A DNA stretch of 64,000 nucleotides, from assembly GCA_036924085.1 (NCBI GenBank), contig JAVGWX010000004.1, positions 39,220,293-39,284,292 of the forward strand. The letters run 5' to 3'. This DNA is from Ariolimax columbianus (lineage: Eukaryota; Mollusca; Gastropoda; Stylommatophora; Arionidae). The translations under genes and the position numbers were made by a program. Below, piece by piece: positions 1-11,189 of this stretch; the first letter of the stretch is position 1, and the number at the start of each line of letters is the position of its first letter. The notes under the pieces were generated by a model. The model ran no database searches. It worked only from the letters and a program-made list of their open reading frames with translations, and was not told the DNA's origin.

Positions 1-63
1 CTCTGACATCCCATATTTAAATAACAATGTTACGTGATCTCTAATGAGAGCATATGACATTAC

Positions 64-192
64 CTTAGAGTGCCCCCGTTTGGAAGCCCATATAAGAGCG
101 GTGTTGCCAGTTCTTTTATCTGCACAGTTAATGTTCAAACCAATCTCACTACTTTGCTGTAGAAGTTGTTCAAGTTTCTTCCAGTTTCCATT
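64..192 (-). CDS. Ankyrin-repeat protein, internal exon (partial gene)
   Basis: This is a 129-bp open stretch (43 codons, no stop). It starts after a pyrimidine-rich acceptor ending CATACAG and ends at a donor AAG|GTAATG. The translation carries the ankyrin signature GNTALIWASKRGH, preceded by a helix NGNWKKLEQLL. Joined in phase 0 to the exon at 3922-3698, the junction reads ELFLNSAK-NGNWKKLEQLL, which is the usual helix pair that opens an ankyrin repeat. Ankyrin repeats bind protein partners; which partner cannot be told. The gene continues beyond the left edge. The exon is outside the ORF-length range most callers use because it has no ATG. Gene identity is unknown; homology to a named ANK protein was not recognised. 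Confidence 0.72.
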
Positions 193-519
193 CTGTATGA
201 AAATTGTAATAACACAGCATGACAATATGTCTACTTCTAAGTGAAAGTATTTTAGTTACAGGCAACCTAGGAAATTGCTTAAGTTTTGATGCCTTTAAAA
301 GCATGAGACATAAAATAAATTATATAAACTTGTCTAAAAAGGTCTCACAGCTGACACCTTGTATATGGCTTTACACAGTTTAAAGTCTGAACCTTGCTGT
401 ATGGAAGGTTTCATACAATAAGTTCATGAAAATATAATCTTGTCTCGATTTTCCCTTCAATACGTCAACTGTGGATATAAACAAATTTGAATAGAAGCAA
501 AATCTTAAATTCTAGAATC

Positions 520-697
520 AAAACTCAGAAAATATACACTGAAGCCAATAAAGAAGTAAGAAAGACCATCAGAAAAGACAATAGGTAATATATTAATAAG
601 TGAGCAAGAGACGCATTGGAATCTGCAGCAAAAGGAAATATGAAAAATCTGTACAACAGCACAAAGAAAGTAACAGGAAAATATAAGCATTATTAAA
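520..697 (+). pseudogene. LINE open-reading-frame fragment (region between endonuclease and RT)
   Basis: The plus strand reads, with two stops, as a lysine-rich stretch containing ALESAAKGNMKNLYNSTKK and then VTGKYK. This pattern is typical of the linker between the endonuclease and reverse transcriptase of RTE/jockey-like LINEs. No ends or target duplication are visible. It is followed at about 700 by AGCTGTAGTACCCTGCTTCGC-like sequence of unknown repeat origin. Confidence 0.5.
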
Positions 698-1046
698 CAC
701 TAGCTGTAGTACCCTGCTTCGCACAGAAAACACCATCATTTTCAGATTGGTTGGAAAGAGCGTAATTCTTGGAATGAAAACATTTGCACTTTGGATGCTC
801 CTTTCAAGATTGTGGCCTCAATTAAGTAAATTTCTTTCCTCTTTAATCCGCCCATCTCTCATCAACATCATCATTTGCCTTGTTGGTTAGCGCTGGCGAT
901 TATCGATGTCCATCTCCTCTTATCACTATGTGTCATTTATCAATTCCACCATTGATCACCTTTGCCATTCCTTTGAGCTGTGCAATATTTCTCGCTATGC
1001 CTTTCTCTGTGATTTTGCCCGTTGTCACCGTGTGTTCCAATCGGCA

Positions 1047-2800
1047 TCTTCTTCTTCTTCTTCGTACACTGTCAGACGTCAACTTGAATTTGTTCAAAGA
1101 AAGCTGTCATCCTGGGGCTGGCGACACTGCCATAGAGCTTGTCTAGTGTTGCCACTGGTGATGGCCACATGTGCTTTCTCTAGTCCTCGTATGTCGGGCA
1201 ATTTTGCAGCAGATGTTCAGCTGTCATTTTCCCTGTGCCACACGAGCATTCGTCAGTGCCACCTATCTTCAATTTATTGAATAGATGGTACCTCAGTCTG
1301 TTGTGGCCTGTGCGGAGTCTGAAGACCACGACCTGCTCTCTTCTATTCAGCTGGTAGTAGGCATGATTTTTTGTGTAGCCAGTATGTTCTGTTTCCCATT
1401 TGGCCATGTATCTGGCCCTAATAAGCCTTTTGGACTCTTCATAGTTCAGACTAGAATCTGGTTGTGGTAGTTTTGCAACTTCTTTTGCCAGTCTGTCTGC
1501 CTCCTCGTTGCCTTGGATGTTACAGTGGGATGGAACCCACTGTACCACTACTCTTTTTGGTGCGGACTGCTGGCATAGTTGACAGAGTACTGCTCTTAAA
1601 TCATTAAGTTGGGTATTTTTCTGGCTTTTTAGTGCTGTAACCACGGCCAGGGCATCTGTGAACAGGACTATCTGGCTTTCATTGCTTTCGCCTGTGAGCA
1701 TTGCTTCTACTGCAGCCTTCAGTGCCTCTGCCTCCGGTCTGAAATTGCTTGAGAATTTTCCAGTGACAGTGCTGACAGTGTTATTTTTCTACCATTAGGT
1801 AGGCTCAGGAATACCCCTGCCCCTCCATTCTGTGTTGTGTTTGTTACAGAACGGGCGGTGTATGCATGGGTAGTTTTCCGCTATGTACCTCAGGGTTATG
1901 TCTCTTATTTCTTTTTCAGTCTGGCTGTTCTTGTTTCCAATACCTGGTATATTTTCTACCACCTCCGGAATGATATGCTGCTTCCATGTAGGTTTGCGTA
2001 CAGTAGGGATGGGCTTTGGTGTTGTTACGGTGTTCATAGGGTCTTCGCTCATTTTTTATTTGGCTATTTCTGCAAAGTTTCTCCGCTTTAGTTTCCCATT
2101 TCCAAATCTATTTAGTCTCTGATGCATTGGATGGTCTGTCAGTCTTCTGAGTTTCTATACTTGCTGCTGGGCTCTGCAGTCTCTTCTGTCGGTCATGGAT
2201 TGCAGATTTGTAATCTTTTCAAGTTCTACAATTGGCGTTGACTTCATGCCTCCTGTTATAACTATTATGGCTTGGTTTTGAAGTTTGCTAATTTTATCGA
2301 AGTTCGCCTTTGCTTCTGTTGTCCATGCCGCAATGCCATATTCGAGAACTGGTCTCACTCTTCCAGTGTACAGTTTCTGGAGTATTCTTTTGTCTGCTCT
2401 CCAGCTTGTGCCAGCAAGTTTCCTCATGATTGCCATTCTTTGTCTGCCTTTCATTCGGTTTCTCTCGATCTGACTTTTCCATGTCATGCGCCAATCAAAT
2501 GTGACTCCCAGGTAGTTTGGGTTGTCGTTTGGCCGCAGATATTTGCCGTTAAGACTTATTTTGGTGTTCTGGGGTTTGTTTGAAAGCGAGAATATCGTAC
2601 ATGTTGTTTTTTCCTCATTTATTTTGACCAGCCATGAGTTTGCCCACTCCTCCAACGATGCCTGCTGCATCCGATTGTTTGCTACGGTGGGCCTCTTCTT
2701 ATGACATGCCTGAAAAGTCTTGTACCTGATATTTGCCATAAGCTGTCTTTGTGTCCATGTTATTAATCTTTTTTGCTGTCTTATGGAACTCTCAACATTC
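1047..2800 (-). mobile_element. LINE-R copy 1: RT thumb plus RNase H, 5'-truncated
   Basis: This non-LTR element is read leftwards. The 2802-2155 frame has the post-catalytic RT region (LEEWANSWLVKINEEKT, YLGVTFDWRMTW, LEYGIAAW). The 2052-1795 and 1701-1180 frames carry the linker and an RNase H domain. The catalytic RT motifs are missing, so the copy is 5'-truncated. The 3' end is a GAA-type tail (plus strand TTCTTCTTCTTCTTCG at 1047-1063). Compared with the copy at 39.7 kb it has a 17-bp deletion near 1866 and has lost the first RNase H aspartate. RNase H after RT points to the I-type LINE assemblage; the exact clade is not settled. Confidence 0.88.
1180..1701 (-). pseudogene. LINE-R RNase H domain, C-terminal part
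   Basis: The 173-residue frame contains the later RNase H blocks: FTDALAVV (second acidic block), VVVQWVPSHCNIQGNEEADRL (His and final acidic block) and a C-terminal CCHC-like region SCGTGKMTAEHLL. The first block, YTDGS in the 39.7-kb copy, lies upstream around 1848-1862 but is out of frame and mutated. The enzyme would degrade the RNA strand of the LINE RNA/DNA hybrid. This copy cannot be active. Confidence 0.85.
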
Positions 2801-3697
2801 AACTACTCTTTACCACACCATAACCATCAACCCCTCCACCATGAGAAAAATATTTTTATTCCAAGAGTTCTGCTAATTTCACCTGATCTGAAAATAATGT
2901 TATTTACCATGAAATATCATAATTTTTTTTAAAACACACAATTCGCAAATAAATTAAAATGATTGTATTAGCATTTTTTTTTTAATGTTGTATGACAAGG
3001 GATTTGAACTGCTTCCTACCTCTGCTTGTCAGCAGGCAGGTTTGGAAACCATTTAACCACACTCACCTATGTAAATTGTGTCAGTAAACAAGTAACAGTG
3101 TTGCCCGAGATCTAAAGGTCACATGGTATCTCAAGCATGTCAAGCAAATTGGGTCATGACTTTTCTGCTTGCCAGTACACAATAAATATATAATATTTTG
3201 CCCAAAACTTGTAAAGGAAATAGTATAATTACATGAAAAAAGTTGGACTGATTTACAAATTGTCCATAGAAAGTTCAGTGAAAATTTAATCTCAATATGT
3301 CTTTCTATTGCGTCTTCAGACACACACATGATATGAAAAGATCTCTGACAGAGAACTGTTAAAAAGAACCAGACAGATACCAGTAGAACATAAGGTAAGA
3401 AGAAGACACATTTTAAGGAAACCAGCTGATAACATTACAAGTCAATCACTGTTCTGGAATCCCTAGTGCAAGAGGTAGAGGCCACCATGAAGTAGATAGC
3501 TCAAGACAAACATCTTCATTTAACATTGGCGCATTTTTTTTCTTATCAGCCATATTTTAAGTTTGCCATAGAAATACATTGTGACAGAAGCATCACCACT
3601 TAAAACAAACTGTTCGCCATTTGTAATTTATGCAAAATGACAAAAGTTTACAACTATGAAAGTACTAAACATGCATTTTAAAAACTAGAAAACTGAC

Positions 3698-3922
3698 CTT
3701 GGCAGAATTTAGAAATAACTCTGCTACATCACTGGACCCACCAAGAATTGTTGAAGCTATGTCATAGTACTTTGCAGATGAAGCACGCACTTCTGTTCTT
3801 TGTCGCAGAAGTCCTTTGCTGCTTTGTGATGTGATTGTGGAAGCTGATGCTGATGTGAGACCATTGCTGACCACTTTTTTGGGGACAGATTCAACATTCT
3901 GTGATCTGCTTTTTGAATTCAT
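3698..3922 (-). CDS. Ankyrin-repeat protein, likely first coding exon
   Basis: A 75-codon open frame starts at an ATG with G at -3 (GTCATG) and ends at a donor AAG|GTCAGT. The first 45 residues are Ser/Lys/Thr-rich and probably disordered. The end, YYDIASTILGGSSDVAELFLNSAK, looks like the helix that leads into an ankyrin domain. It joins in frame to the ankyrin exon at 192-64. No promoter was recognised upstream (3930-4340), and a non-coding upstream exon is possible because CAG triplets precede the ATG. Codon use and clean phase make it more gene-like than the nearby repeats. Confidence 0.62.
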
Positions 3923-3929
3923 GACGGCA

Positions 3930-4340
3930 ACTTTTCTTCCTGCTGATTATTTTAGTTTTCTTTAGGTGAAGTTCAAAATTCCAGTCTTAAACATTAAGAA
4001 ATAATATTTACTTTCACCTGTATATAACAATTAAATATCTATTTGTATGTATTTTTTAAGAGAATAGGTCATTTGAACACTGCTAGTAAAAATCTCAGAT
4101 GAAATTAAAGCAACTTCAGTCAACAGAGAAAGAGAAGATAATAATAATGATATGCAAAAACAATATAGAGCTGGAAAGCTAGTATAATGGAAATACAGTA
4201 GGAACTTTGTTTTACTTTGGTTCAGTATATAATGATTCACTTTTATGACTGCAACATTTGTTTAATTTAAAAACATGTTGGCCTTTCAACTATGTGTGCA
4301 AAGTGCCACTTAATATAAAAGTAGAGACTCTAAAATGTTA
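3930..4340. other. No gene seen; presumed 5' region of the ankyrin gene
   Basis: AT-rich sequence with short runs and no recognisable coding, RNA or repeat signal. Confidence 0.4.
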
Positions 4341-4344
4341 GTGA

Positions 4345-6440
4345 TTAGAAGCTTCTTCTTCTTCAGCCCTTTTGGTTATGCTAGATATGCAGTTCCGTTG
4401 CTAGGACAAAGTCAACAGTCCTCTTCAGATCTGAGTGGGGCACCACATCAGTTCTGCTCCCTCTGGACAGGTCTTACATTTTAGGTCCATGCATGCTGGG
4501 CAGTCCTGTAGGATGTATTTAAGAGACTGTAACTCTGGTTCCACATTTGCACTTACTTGTGTGTGACATCGTGAGGCAGTATTGGTGGTCCAATACTCTG
4601 CAGTCACCTGTTCTCAGGTGAAAGATGGTGGTTTGTTGGTGTCTGTGGATAGTTTTTGCTCCTCCATAAAACACTGTGTGGACAAGCTGTTCCATCCTGT
4701 CACATGCTTTGAACTGGGTATTATCTTCCTCAATGTGATTCCCCAATGGGTAGCTACTGAAGAGCAACTGTTGAGGTTATTTGCATTTTGATGACTTCAG
4801 ATCTGATCTCCGGCAGCATTTGATAATTTCTGGATTTTTGTATGGATTCTAGTAGGAGTCTGCAATTTGTTAAGAATACTATCTGGTTTGGTGAGTGATT
4901 GTTGGATCTAGTGAATATTCTTAGTACCTGAAGGAGCACCATAGATTCTGTCCTAAAATTGGAAGAGATCTTCCCAGTAGGGAAAGCTGTATGGGTTATA
5001 TGCCCATTGTTGTTTCTTATAAAGATGCCTCCACTGCCATCCTTTACTGAACCCTCTGGGGAAGAAGACTAACGTCTGGTCAGGAAAAACATACTGATCA
5101 GACCTGTTAGTCAGGGTCAGGCAAAACATACTGGCCAAAACCCTCACCTTGTCTTCCTAGTAGCCCTTCCTGGAAACGGGCTGTTTTTATGGCAGTCTGG
5201 CTAACGAGATGAGGGATCTATGTGATCCCCGTAGTAGTGAGTGACACGCAGATGAAGCCAAGCATAGCCCAACCGTCTGGAGGACCCCAGTCCACCTTCA
5301 TCAGCACGCTCGGGATATAATGAAAGCTACTGCAACCTGCCACTTAATGTCCTTTTCAGGGCGCACAAATGAGCAGCCTACTCATTGTGGGCATTCACAA
5401 ACAATAACAACAACTGCACTCTCTAAGGATCCATCTGTATATACGTGAGTCCAGCCTTTAGTGTTATTTTTCCTTCAATGATCACATGAGGTAATGTTTT
5501 TAGGTGGGCAGCCCGGTGATCTAGCTTTTTTATTCCTGGGCTCTTTGTGGTGATAAAGATATTGTCATGGCAGTAGTATGGCTCCTCAAAGTCAGACGGC
5601 ATTACAATTTCTGTAAATTGATTTGGGAGAATGTTGACATGGAGCAGTGCAAGTGTTTTGAGTTGTGTATGAAGCTGGTTCTTTTCAGCTGGTTTTTGGT
5701 CACATTTTGAAGTGTGGCATGCATAGGATGATATGACATGCATATCAACTTCTCACTGCTCACAAGCACTTTCTCCTCACATCTATTGTTGAGGGAACAT
5801 AGTTTAGTTTTCTTTTCCATGGCCTGCATTTGGGGTGGTCCTCATCTTCCTTGTGATTAAACTGGCCTACGTTTTGGACTTTTGTTAAGCATTCTATGTG
5901 TGTTTGAGACACAGTGTCACAGAGTGACATGTTATGCTCCAGTGTGGACCTGGCTGTTCCTGTGCAGATGTTCTTGATGCTGCTGTATGCCCCCAGGTTG
6001 TGTCAGCCAGCTTCTTCATGAAGGAAAGTCTTCTTGTGGCCTTTTGCTTAATAGCGTTTAAAGTGTGACTTCCATGCCAGTCGCTTGTCTAGTTCCACCC
6101 CAAGTATAGGGGGTTAACCTTAAATGCAAGCTCGCTTCCTTGCAGTTGTAGTTTAACCGTTTCTTTTTGGTTTGATAGCAAGAAGCAGGTTGTTATTTTC
6201 TTTGATGAATTGGTCTGTACTCCCCAATCAAATGCCAAGTTCACAATTAAATTGAGTGCTGTCTGCATTCTATGTTTTGCAGTAGGCAGGAGCTCTGCAG
6301 CATCCAAAGACTACAAAATCATCAGCATGGACAGCTCTGGAGATGTGCTTGGGAAGTGTCTCTGCAGAGAGTGAGCAAGATGATTCCTCTTTGTAGTCCA
6401 TCTTGCTGTGGCTAAGTTCTCAATTTTTGCTGTGTGATAC
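4345..6440 (-). mobile_element. LINE-R-like copy 2, heavily decayed and interrupted
   Basis: The GAA tail lies at 4351-4362 (plus strand CTTCTTCTTCTTC). Minus-strand fragments match LINE-R: FHLRTGDCRVLDHQYCL with CKCGT (RNase H end) at 4767-4519, and a thumb-region piece (NSSKKITTCFLLSNQK, FKVNPLYLGW) at 6307-6089. A SINE-E copy interrupts it at about 4965-5415, after which the LINE resumes at AGGATCCATCTGTATATACG, matching the 16.2-kb copy. Many stops and frameshifts make this an old relic. Confidence 0.7.
4965..5415 (+). mobile_element. SINE-E copy 1 (nested in LINE-R)
   Basis: This shares a body with the repeats at 49.06-49.39 kb and 50.39-51.25 kb: CTAACGTCTGGTCAGG, GGCAGTCTGGCTAACGAG, GTAGTAGTGAG, CTCATTGTGGGCATTC, then an AAC/AAT-rich tail at about 5398-5415. 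Only about two units of the internal 38-bp repeat are present. It is non-coding. Confidence 0.7.
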
Positions 6441-6444
6441 CGGA

Positions 6445-7259
6445 GGAAGACTCATATTCAGCTAAACATTCTCCTTTAAATTCTTATTATTAGCAGCTTC
6501 AGAAGAAGTCCTTCTTTCCACATCTTGTTAAAGACCTTAGTTAGGATTGACTAGCTGATCTTTTATTGTACAGTTTCTTCTATAAATAGATTCGTTGTTG
6601 TCTAGCAAGCAATTTTTCTCCAGATGTTTCAGCAGTCTTATGTTGACCATTCTCTCCAAGATTGTCACATTTTTTTATTTTAAAATAATGTTGGTCTTCC
6701 AACTATGTATGCATAGTATCACTCAATCTATAAGTTGTGACACTAAAATGTCAGTGAATAGAGACTTATTTTGTTTAATGAGAAAAAAAATTAAATAATC
6801 AGTTCAGAAAATGAACACTAAGTTACTCCAGAAGTTCCAATATGGAAAACAAAATGAAACATTTGCATGCATTATGGCTAGAAAAATTATGTACAAGCCG
6901 GGGACTTATATTATTTATATGCATCATAAAGACAACTCGTTGTAGAGCAATGCATTTTATGAATTAATTATCAAAGAAGTAAACCCCATTGTAAAACTGT
7001 ACTCCAATATGAGTGCACATAGAGGACATGAATGACCACTTTCAATTATTCAACTGTAAATCACATTTTTGTAATTGCTTTTTTACAATCAATAATATTT
7101 TTTAAACAGGAGGGAAGTGAAAGAATTGATGATTACAGAAACAAGAATCTCCTTGATTTAGTTGCAGAATTACAGTCAGTCTAGATAATATATTATAATA
7201 AACCTGGGGAGTAAGGATTGGTACAGGTCTCACTAAAAAAATGAGAAATGTCTATGCTG
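6445..7259. other. No gene seen
   Basis: AT-rich DNA. A short stretch at 6660-6760 resembles 4265-4335 (both contain ATGTTGG, CTATGT and GACACTAAAATG/GAGACTCTAAAATG), so an unnamed old repeat is likely. No coding signal. Confidence 0.3.
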
Positions 7260-7885
7260 ACGTACAGCCTCTGCCAATCAAGCCAACCGTACCTTCTTGA
7301 GTGGTCCACTAGCTGGGTCCGGTGCTCCCCGTTTAAACTAACACGGCAATAGCGAACAGCGAGTATCCGGTGCTGACAAACCGGACTCCCGATGCCTGAA
7401 GGGATAAAATAGCAGGCTGTGGGTAGGGTAACCCAAACAGAACCCCTCAGGGGATTGTGACCCCTCCGTCAGGTGCGGCAGATGCTGGGCCCAACGGCGC
7501 GTGGACATGACCCGATCCCCACCAAGGTCACACCCAGGGAGCTACCCTGGTTAAAAGAAAAGCAACTGAAACCCGGCAGACAGTGTTTGGATGATCCAGG
7601 ACATGGATAGGAAGACTTCAAAATTTCCCCCACCGAAGACGGAACATGCCGGCCAGAATGGCGTGGGTGCCCAGAAATGGATAAGGACATGTACGTATAT
7701 ACGGTTAATGAGTATGTTCAGATATATCACAAGATATGGGGCTGCCTCCGTGGACTGCCACCAGGCATCTGTGGTAAACCATTGAGGACCTGCGACTGAC
7801 GTGTCACTTCATGGATGCAGCCCATCTGGTGGCATAAAACGAGCATACGAAACCGAACGCAAAAAAGAAGATATTAAACCTGATG
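7260..7885. repeat. GC-richer block of unknown origin, possible LINE 5' region
   Basis: The composition is clearly more GC-rich than its surroundings and the block ends at about 7860-7880 in an A-rich AAAAAAGAAG tail, as retroposed sequence often does. The plus frame at 7591-7785 shows no domain. I recognise no family. Confidence 0.3.
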
Positions 7886-8076
7886 AGAATAGCGTCAACT
7901 AAATCTTTACTTCTAAAAAACGCTGTGCACTACCTTTCATCAGATTTATATACTAAGTGGACATAGTCTAAATGGTTGTGTAAGATGCTAACATAGCAAG
8001 TCTACTAAATATTCTTATTCTTATGTTTACTCTTTCAAAGGAAAGCAGCAGTCAGCATCAAATTATAGTATCCCCA

Positions 8077-8760
8077 TAGAGCTTGTAAAGGAATGGTACT
8101 GGTGATGATCATATGTGTTTCCTGTGATCTTTGGCAGTCAGTTAATCAGTGGCACAAACACTTCATCCATATGTCCTATCATTAGCTTGTTGAATATATG
8201 GTTACTCAATCTTGTGTGGCCTGTGCTGATTCTAAAGATTACCACTTGTTCAGTTCTGTTGATCTGATATTAATGTGTCATTCGGTTCTTGACAGCAAGC
8301 TCTGTTACCTACTTGTTACAGACTCAACAGATAGTAAGCATCTTGGTTTCTTTATAAGTTATACGTAGATCAGGCTGAGGGAACTTTCTACCTCCCCTTG
8401 AGTGCATATCAGTCTTCTGACTACCAAGAATGCTGCAGAGATGAAATTCACTGTGAATTTCTTGAATAGAGGACACATTTTATAAAGTAACAACTTGATG
8501 CCCATTTTTTGGGCTCCTGGAAGACTCAATCACTGACAGCGCACCTGTGAAGAGTAGCACTGTTTCATTAGGTCTGTATCCCAGCGCATCTGATTTCAAT
8601 AGGTGCTTCTGTCAGGTTTGCCTTCCTGAGGTCCTTAACTGTCCAAAATCTACCAGCAGTGCATCATATGGTTTGTTTGTGTCTCTGCATGGATTGGCCC
8701 CTACCCTTCGACCTGTCTGGTTTGGGAGACCCTGCAGGTAGCTTTGCTGCCACCTGTATA
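8077..8760 (-). mobile_element. LINE-R copy 3, RNase H region, decayed
   Basis: The plus strand runs parallel to the antisense of copy 1: CCATAGAGCTTGT, CTGGTGATG, CTTGTTGAATATATGG, then TGTGGCCTGTGCTGATTCTAA, corresponding to 1130-1340. Stops and indels are frequent. Only nucleotide-level resemblance is left. Confidence 0.62.
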
Positions 8761-8764
8761 GCTT

Positions 8765-9890
8765 TTAGGGTCATGCTCCTCTATTTTAACAATAAGGAGA
8801 TACAAAGGGAAATTTTGTTAGCCTTGCTCTAGAAAATGCCATTGATTCTTTGGCACTTCAAAATTAAGAAAATAATGAAAAAATTATTGCTTGGCCACAA
8901 TGGTGAATTCACTTCTATAACAAAAATACAAATTTGAGATGACTGGGCATAAAAACCGACCTGTCGAGTAGCATCAATGAATATTTTTAGGACTGTCATG
9001 ATTTTTAGCCCAGAGAAGAATGCACATGAAAATATGATGAGCCAAATTTTACCACAGCAATCGTAAACAATCATTGTTGTTCCTCTGTTAGAAGTTTCAC
9101 ATTATATCCTGTGATCTGCCAATATTTCACTGCAAACAGGACTGTTGTGAGTAAGTGTAAACAAAGGACTTGACAGATGCTCAAATACTGGCTGTATCCA
9201 AAGGAACTAATCAGACAATAAACTCTATAACCTGACAGTTGAGCAACAGACAAGAGGTATTATAATCCATCTTTTAATTCACAAACAAGGTCCGAAGCCA
9301 TTTTCTAATAAACTACCACTTTAGAATATCCATGTCGTTAAGTAAATATTTATTTCTCTAAGAAATATAATGTATTTTGAAAAATGTATTCATTAGGTTA
9401 TATTAAAAGCAACCTCCCTGAATTGGACATAATTTTAACATGTTTACGTACACAGTTGTGCTGTTTTAAAAATAGATGTTCTGACATTCAAATTCAATCA
9501 ATGAGTAAAAACAAGTTCTTGGTTATCTTGTGCACCAATTAGACACTTTGTTGAGTGCGGAAAACAAGAAAGGTCCTTCATGAGAAACTGTCATTCAGAT
9601 ATAGGCATATCACATTATTATAGTTGGTGGGGTTGTTATTGTGACATATATTTGCTTTTTCAAAATTATATTGTTATCAATTTCAAAATGAGTTTGAAGT
9701 GTACATTTATAACAATGCAGAATGTTACCGTTTTACTATACAAGTTTTTCCGCAGGGAATCTAAGATGGGTCAATTTATATTGCGATATTCATGACCCAG
9801 AGAAACGAACACAATTGATGCTTGGTCTAGATAGATCATCCTTTTACCATTGGATTGGTCAGGATTCAGAGTGCATTCATATCAAGCAAG
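8765..9890. other. No gene seen
   Basis: AT-rich. Short frames on both strands lack domains, conserved motifs or splice context. Confidence 0.35.
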
Positions 9891-9894
9891 ATTT

Positions 9895-10135
9895 AAATGG
9901 ACGGCATGGGCTAGTGGTTAAGTAACTTGGCTCACCAACCGAAGGTGCTTGTTTCACCCCTCATCACAGCACCGGCTGCTACCCTAGGGAAGCAAACCCT
10001 TAGAAAATGCAGGAGGAAGCAGACTCTTGCATAAAATGCATGCCAAAGTGGGATGCACTGGACCAGCACAAGCAAAAATAAGAACATAGTGCAATGCACA
10101 GCGGCTTAGGGAAGAGAGAAATAAGGCAAACAACA
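9895..10135 (+). mobile_element. tRNA-derived SINE
   Basis: The head has a pol III A-box-like TGGGCTAGTGGTTAAG followed about 30 nt later by a degenerate B box (GCTTGTTTCACCCC). The body continues CTACCCTAGGGAAGCAAAC, recalling the start of the SINE-E body at 49.04 kb. It ends near ATAAGGCAAACAAC and abuts the DDE transposase relic. Confidence 0.6.
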
Positions 10136-10141
10136 AATGAA

Positions 10142-11187
10142 AATCAAGCAAGGTAGGAAAAGGAAATGTGACGATTTCGACAGAGATGTCATAAAACAGG
10201 AGATTTTGAAACTGTTGACGAAAAATTAATTTGTTACTCTCCGGAAACTAAAATTAACATTGCAATCCGATTGCTGTATTTAAATTTCCAAAAGTAATCT
10301 ATGGAAAATTATAAGAGCTGCCGGAATTACATTCAGGAAAGCTTAAGGGGGCAGGAATGTTACATGTGAAAAGCCACATTTGATTACTACCAGAAGCAAA
10401 TACCTGAGACAGATATGTGAACGGTGTAGGTAAGACTAAGATATTGTATACTTAGACGAATCCTGGGTCAATGCTCATCACAACTATGGTAAAGAATGGT
10501 AATCAGTTGATGGTGAACAGAAAAGACAAATTCCAAGCAGCAAAGGGCTGCGCATTATACAAACGTTTGCCGGAAAAGTGAAAAAGGACTTGTCCATGAC
10601 ACTGAACTTATTTTTAAATAAAAAAGTACTGACAGTAGAGACTACCACACTGAAATGAATGAACAAATTTTCAGGCACTGGATGACTAATGATCTGCTTC
10701 CAATTCTAGATAGACCATCATGCCTAGTAATGGATAATGCATCCTATCACAATGCAGTATCAGAGGAAAACAAAGTACCAACTGCATCAAATACAAAAGC
10801 TCAAATTAGGACATGACTAGCTAAATAAACAGTGAATTTTGACAACATGTATAAAAGCCCAGGTTGTTGCAGCTTGTGAGGAAGACATATAAGACAAAGG
10901 TGTATCATATTGATAAAATCATTGAAGAGTACTGTGCCACTTTTCTGCGATTACCTGTATATCATGCCTAACAGAACAGGACATTTAAAATGTGTGATGT
11001 TGAAGTGCTGACACGTGAGTACCTTTCAAAAACAGACATTCAGTTCTGGAAGAAGTGCGTTGAACATGTGCTCCGGAAAGAAAAACAGTACTGGCAACAA
11101 GATAGATTACAATTTGTCCATCCAGTAACAATTATCAACCTCTTTGAATCTACAGATTACGGAATCTTTTGCAGACATACTGATTAG
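10142..11187 (+). pseudogene. IS630/Tc1-mariner-type DDE transposase relic
   Basis: The plus strand reads, with stops and shifts, as a DDE_3-type transposase: an N-terminal KRKCDDFDRDVIKQEILKLL, then AAGITFRKA, GRNVTCEKPHL, first catalytic block IVYLDESWVNAHHNYGKEW (about 10445-10500), DGEQKRQIPSSKGLRII, second block LVMDNASYHNAVSEENKVP (about 10715-10772), then IDKIIEEYCATFLRLPVYH and a C-terminal tail QYWQQDRLQFVHPVTI. The block expected after LPVYH, with the third catalytic acid, is missing: the sequence jumps to TFKMCDVEVLTREYLSK at 10981. The 65-residue frame at 10990-11187 is this C-terminus, not a separate gene. Terminal repeats were not identified. Confidence 0.8.
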
Positions 11188-11189
11188 CA

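Larger units (their letters stand above)
193..3697 (-). other. Predicted intron of the ankyrin gene (GT-AG)
   Basis: The interval runs from donor GTCAGT (3697-3692) to acceptor ATACAG (198-193) on the minus strand, and both flanking exons are in phase 0. It contains a LINE fragment (520-697, +) and a LINE-R copy (about 1047-2800, -) lying in gene-sense orientation. The rest (about 200-520, 700-1040 and 2850-3690) is AT-rich DNA with no recognisable gene. Confidence 0.6.

Noticed and set aside
880..1470. Plus-strand frames of 88 and 124 residues
   Set aside because: Antisense shadows of the LINE-R RNase H region.
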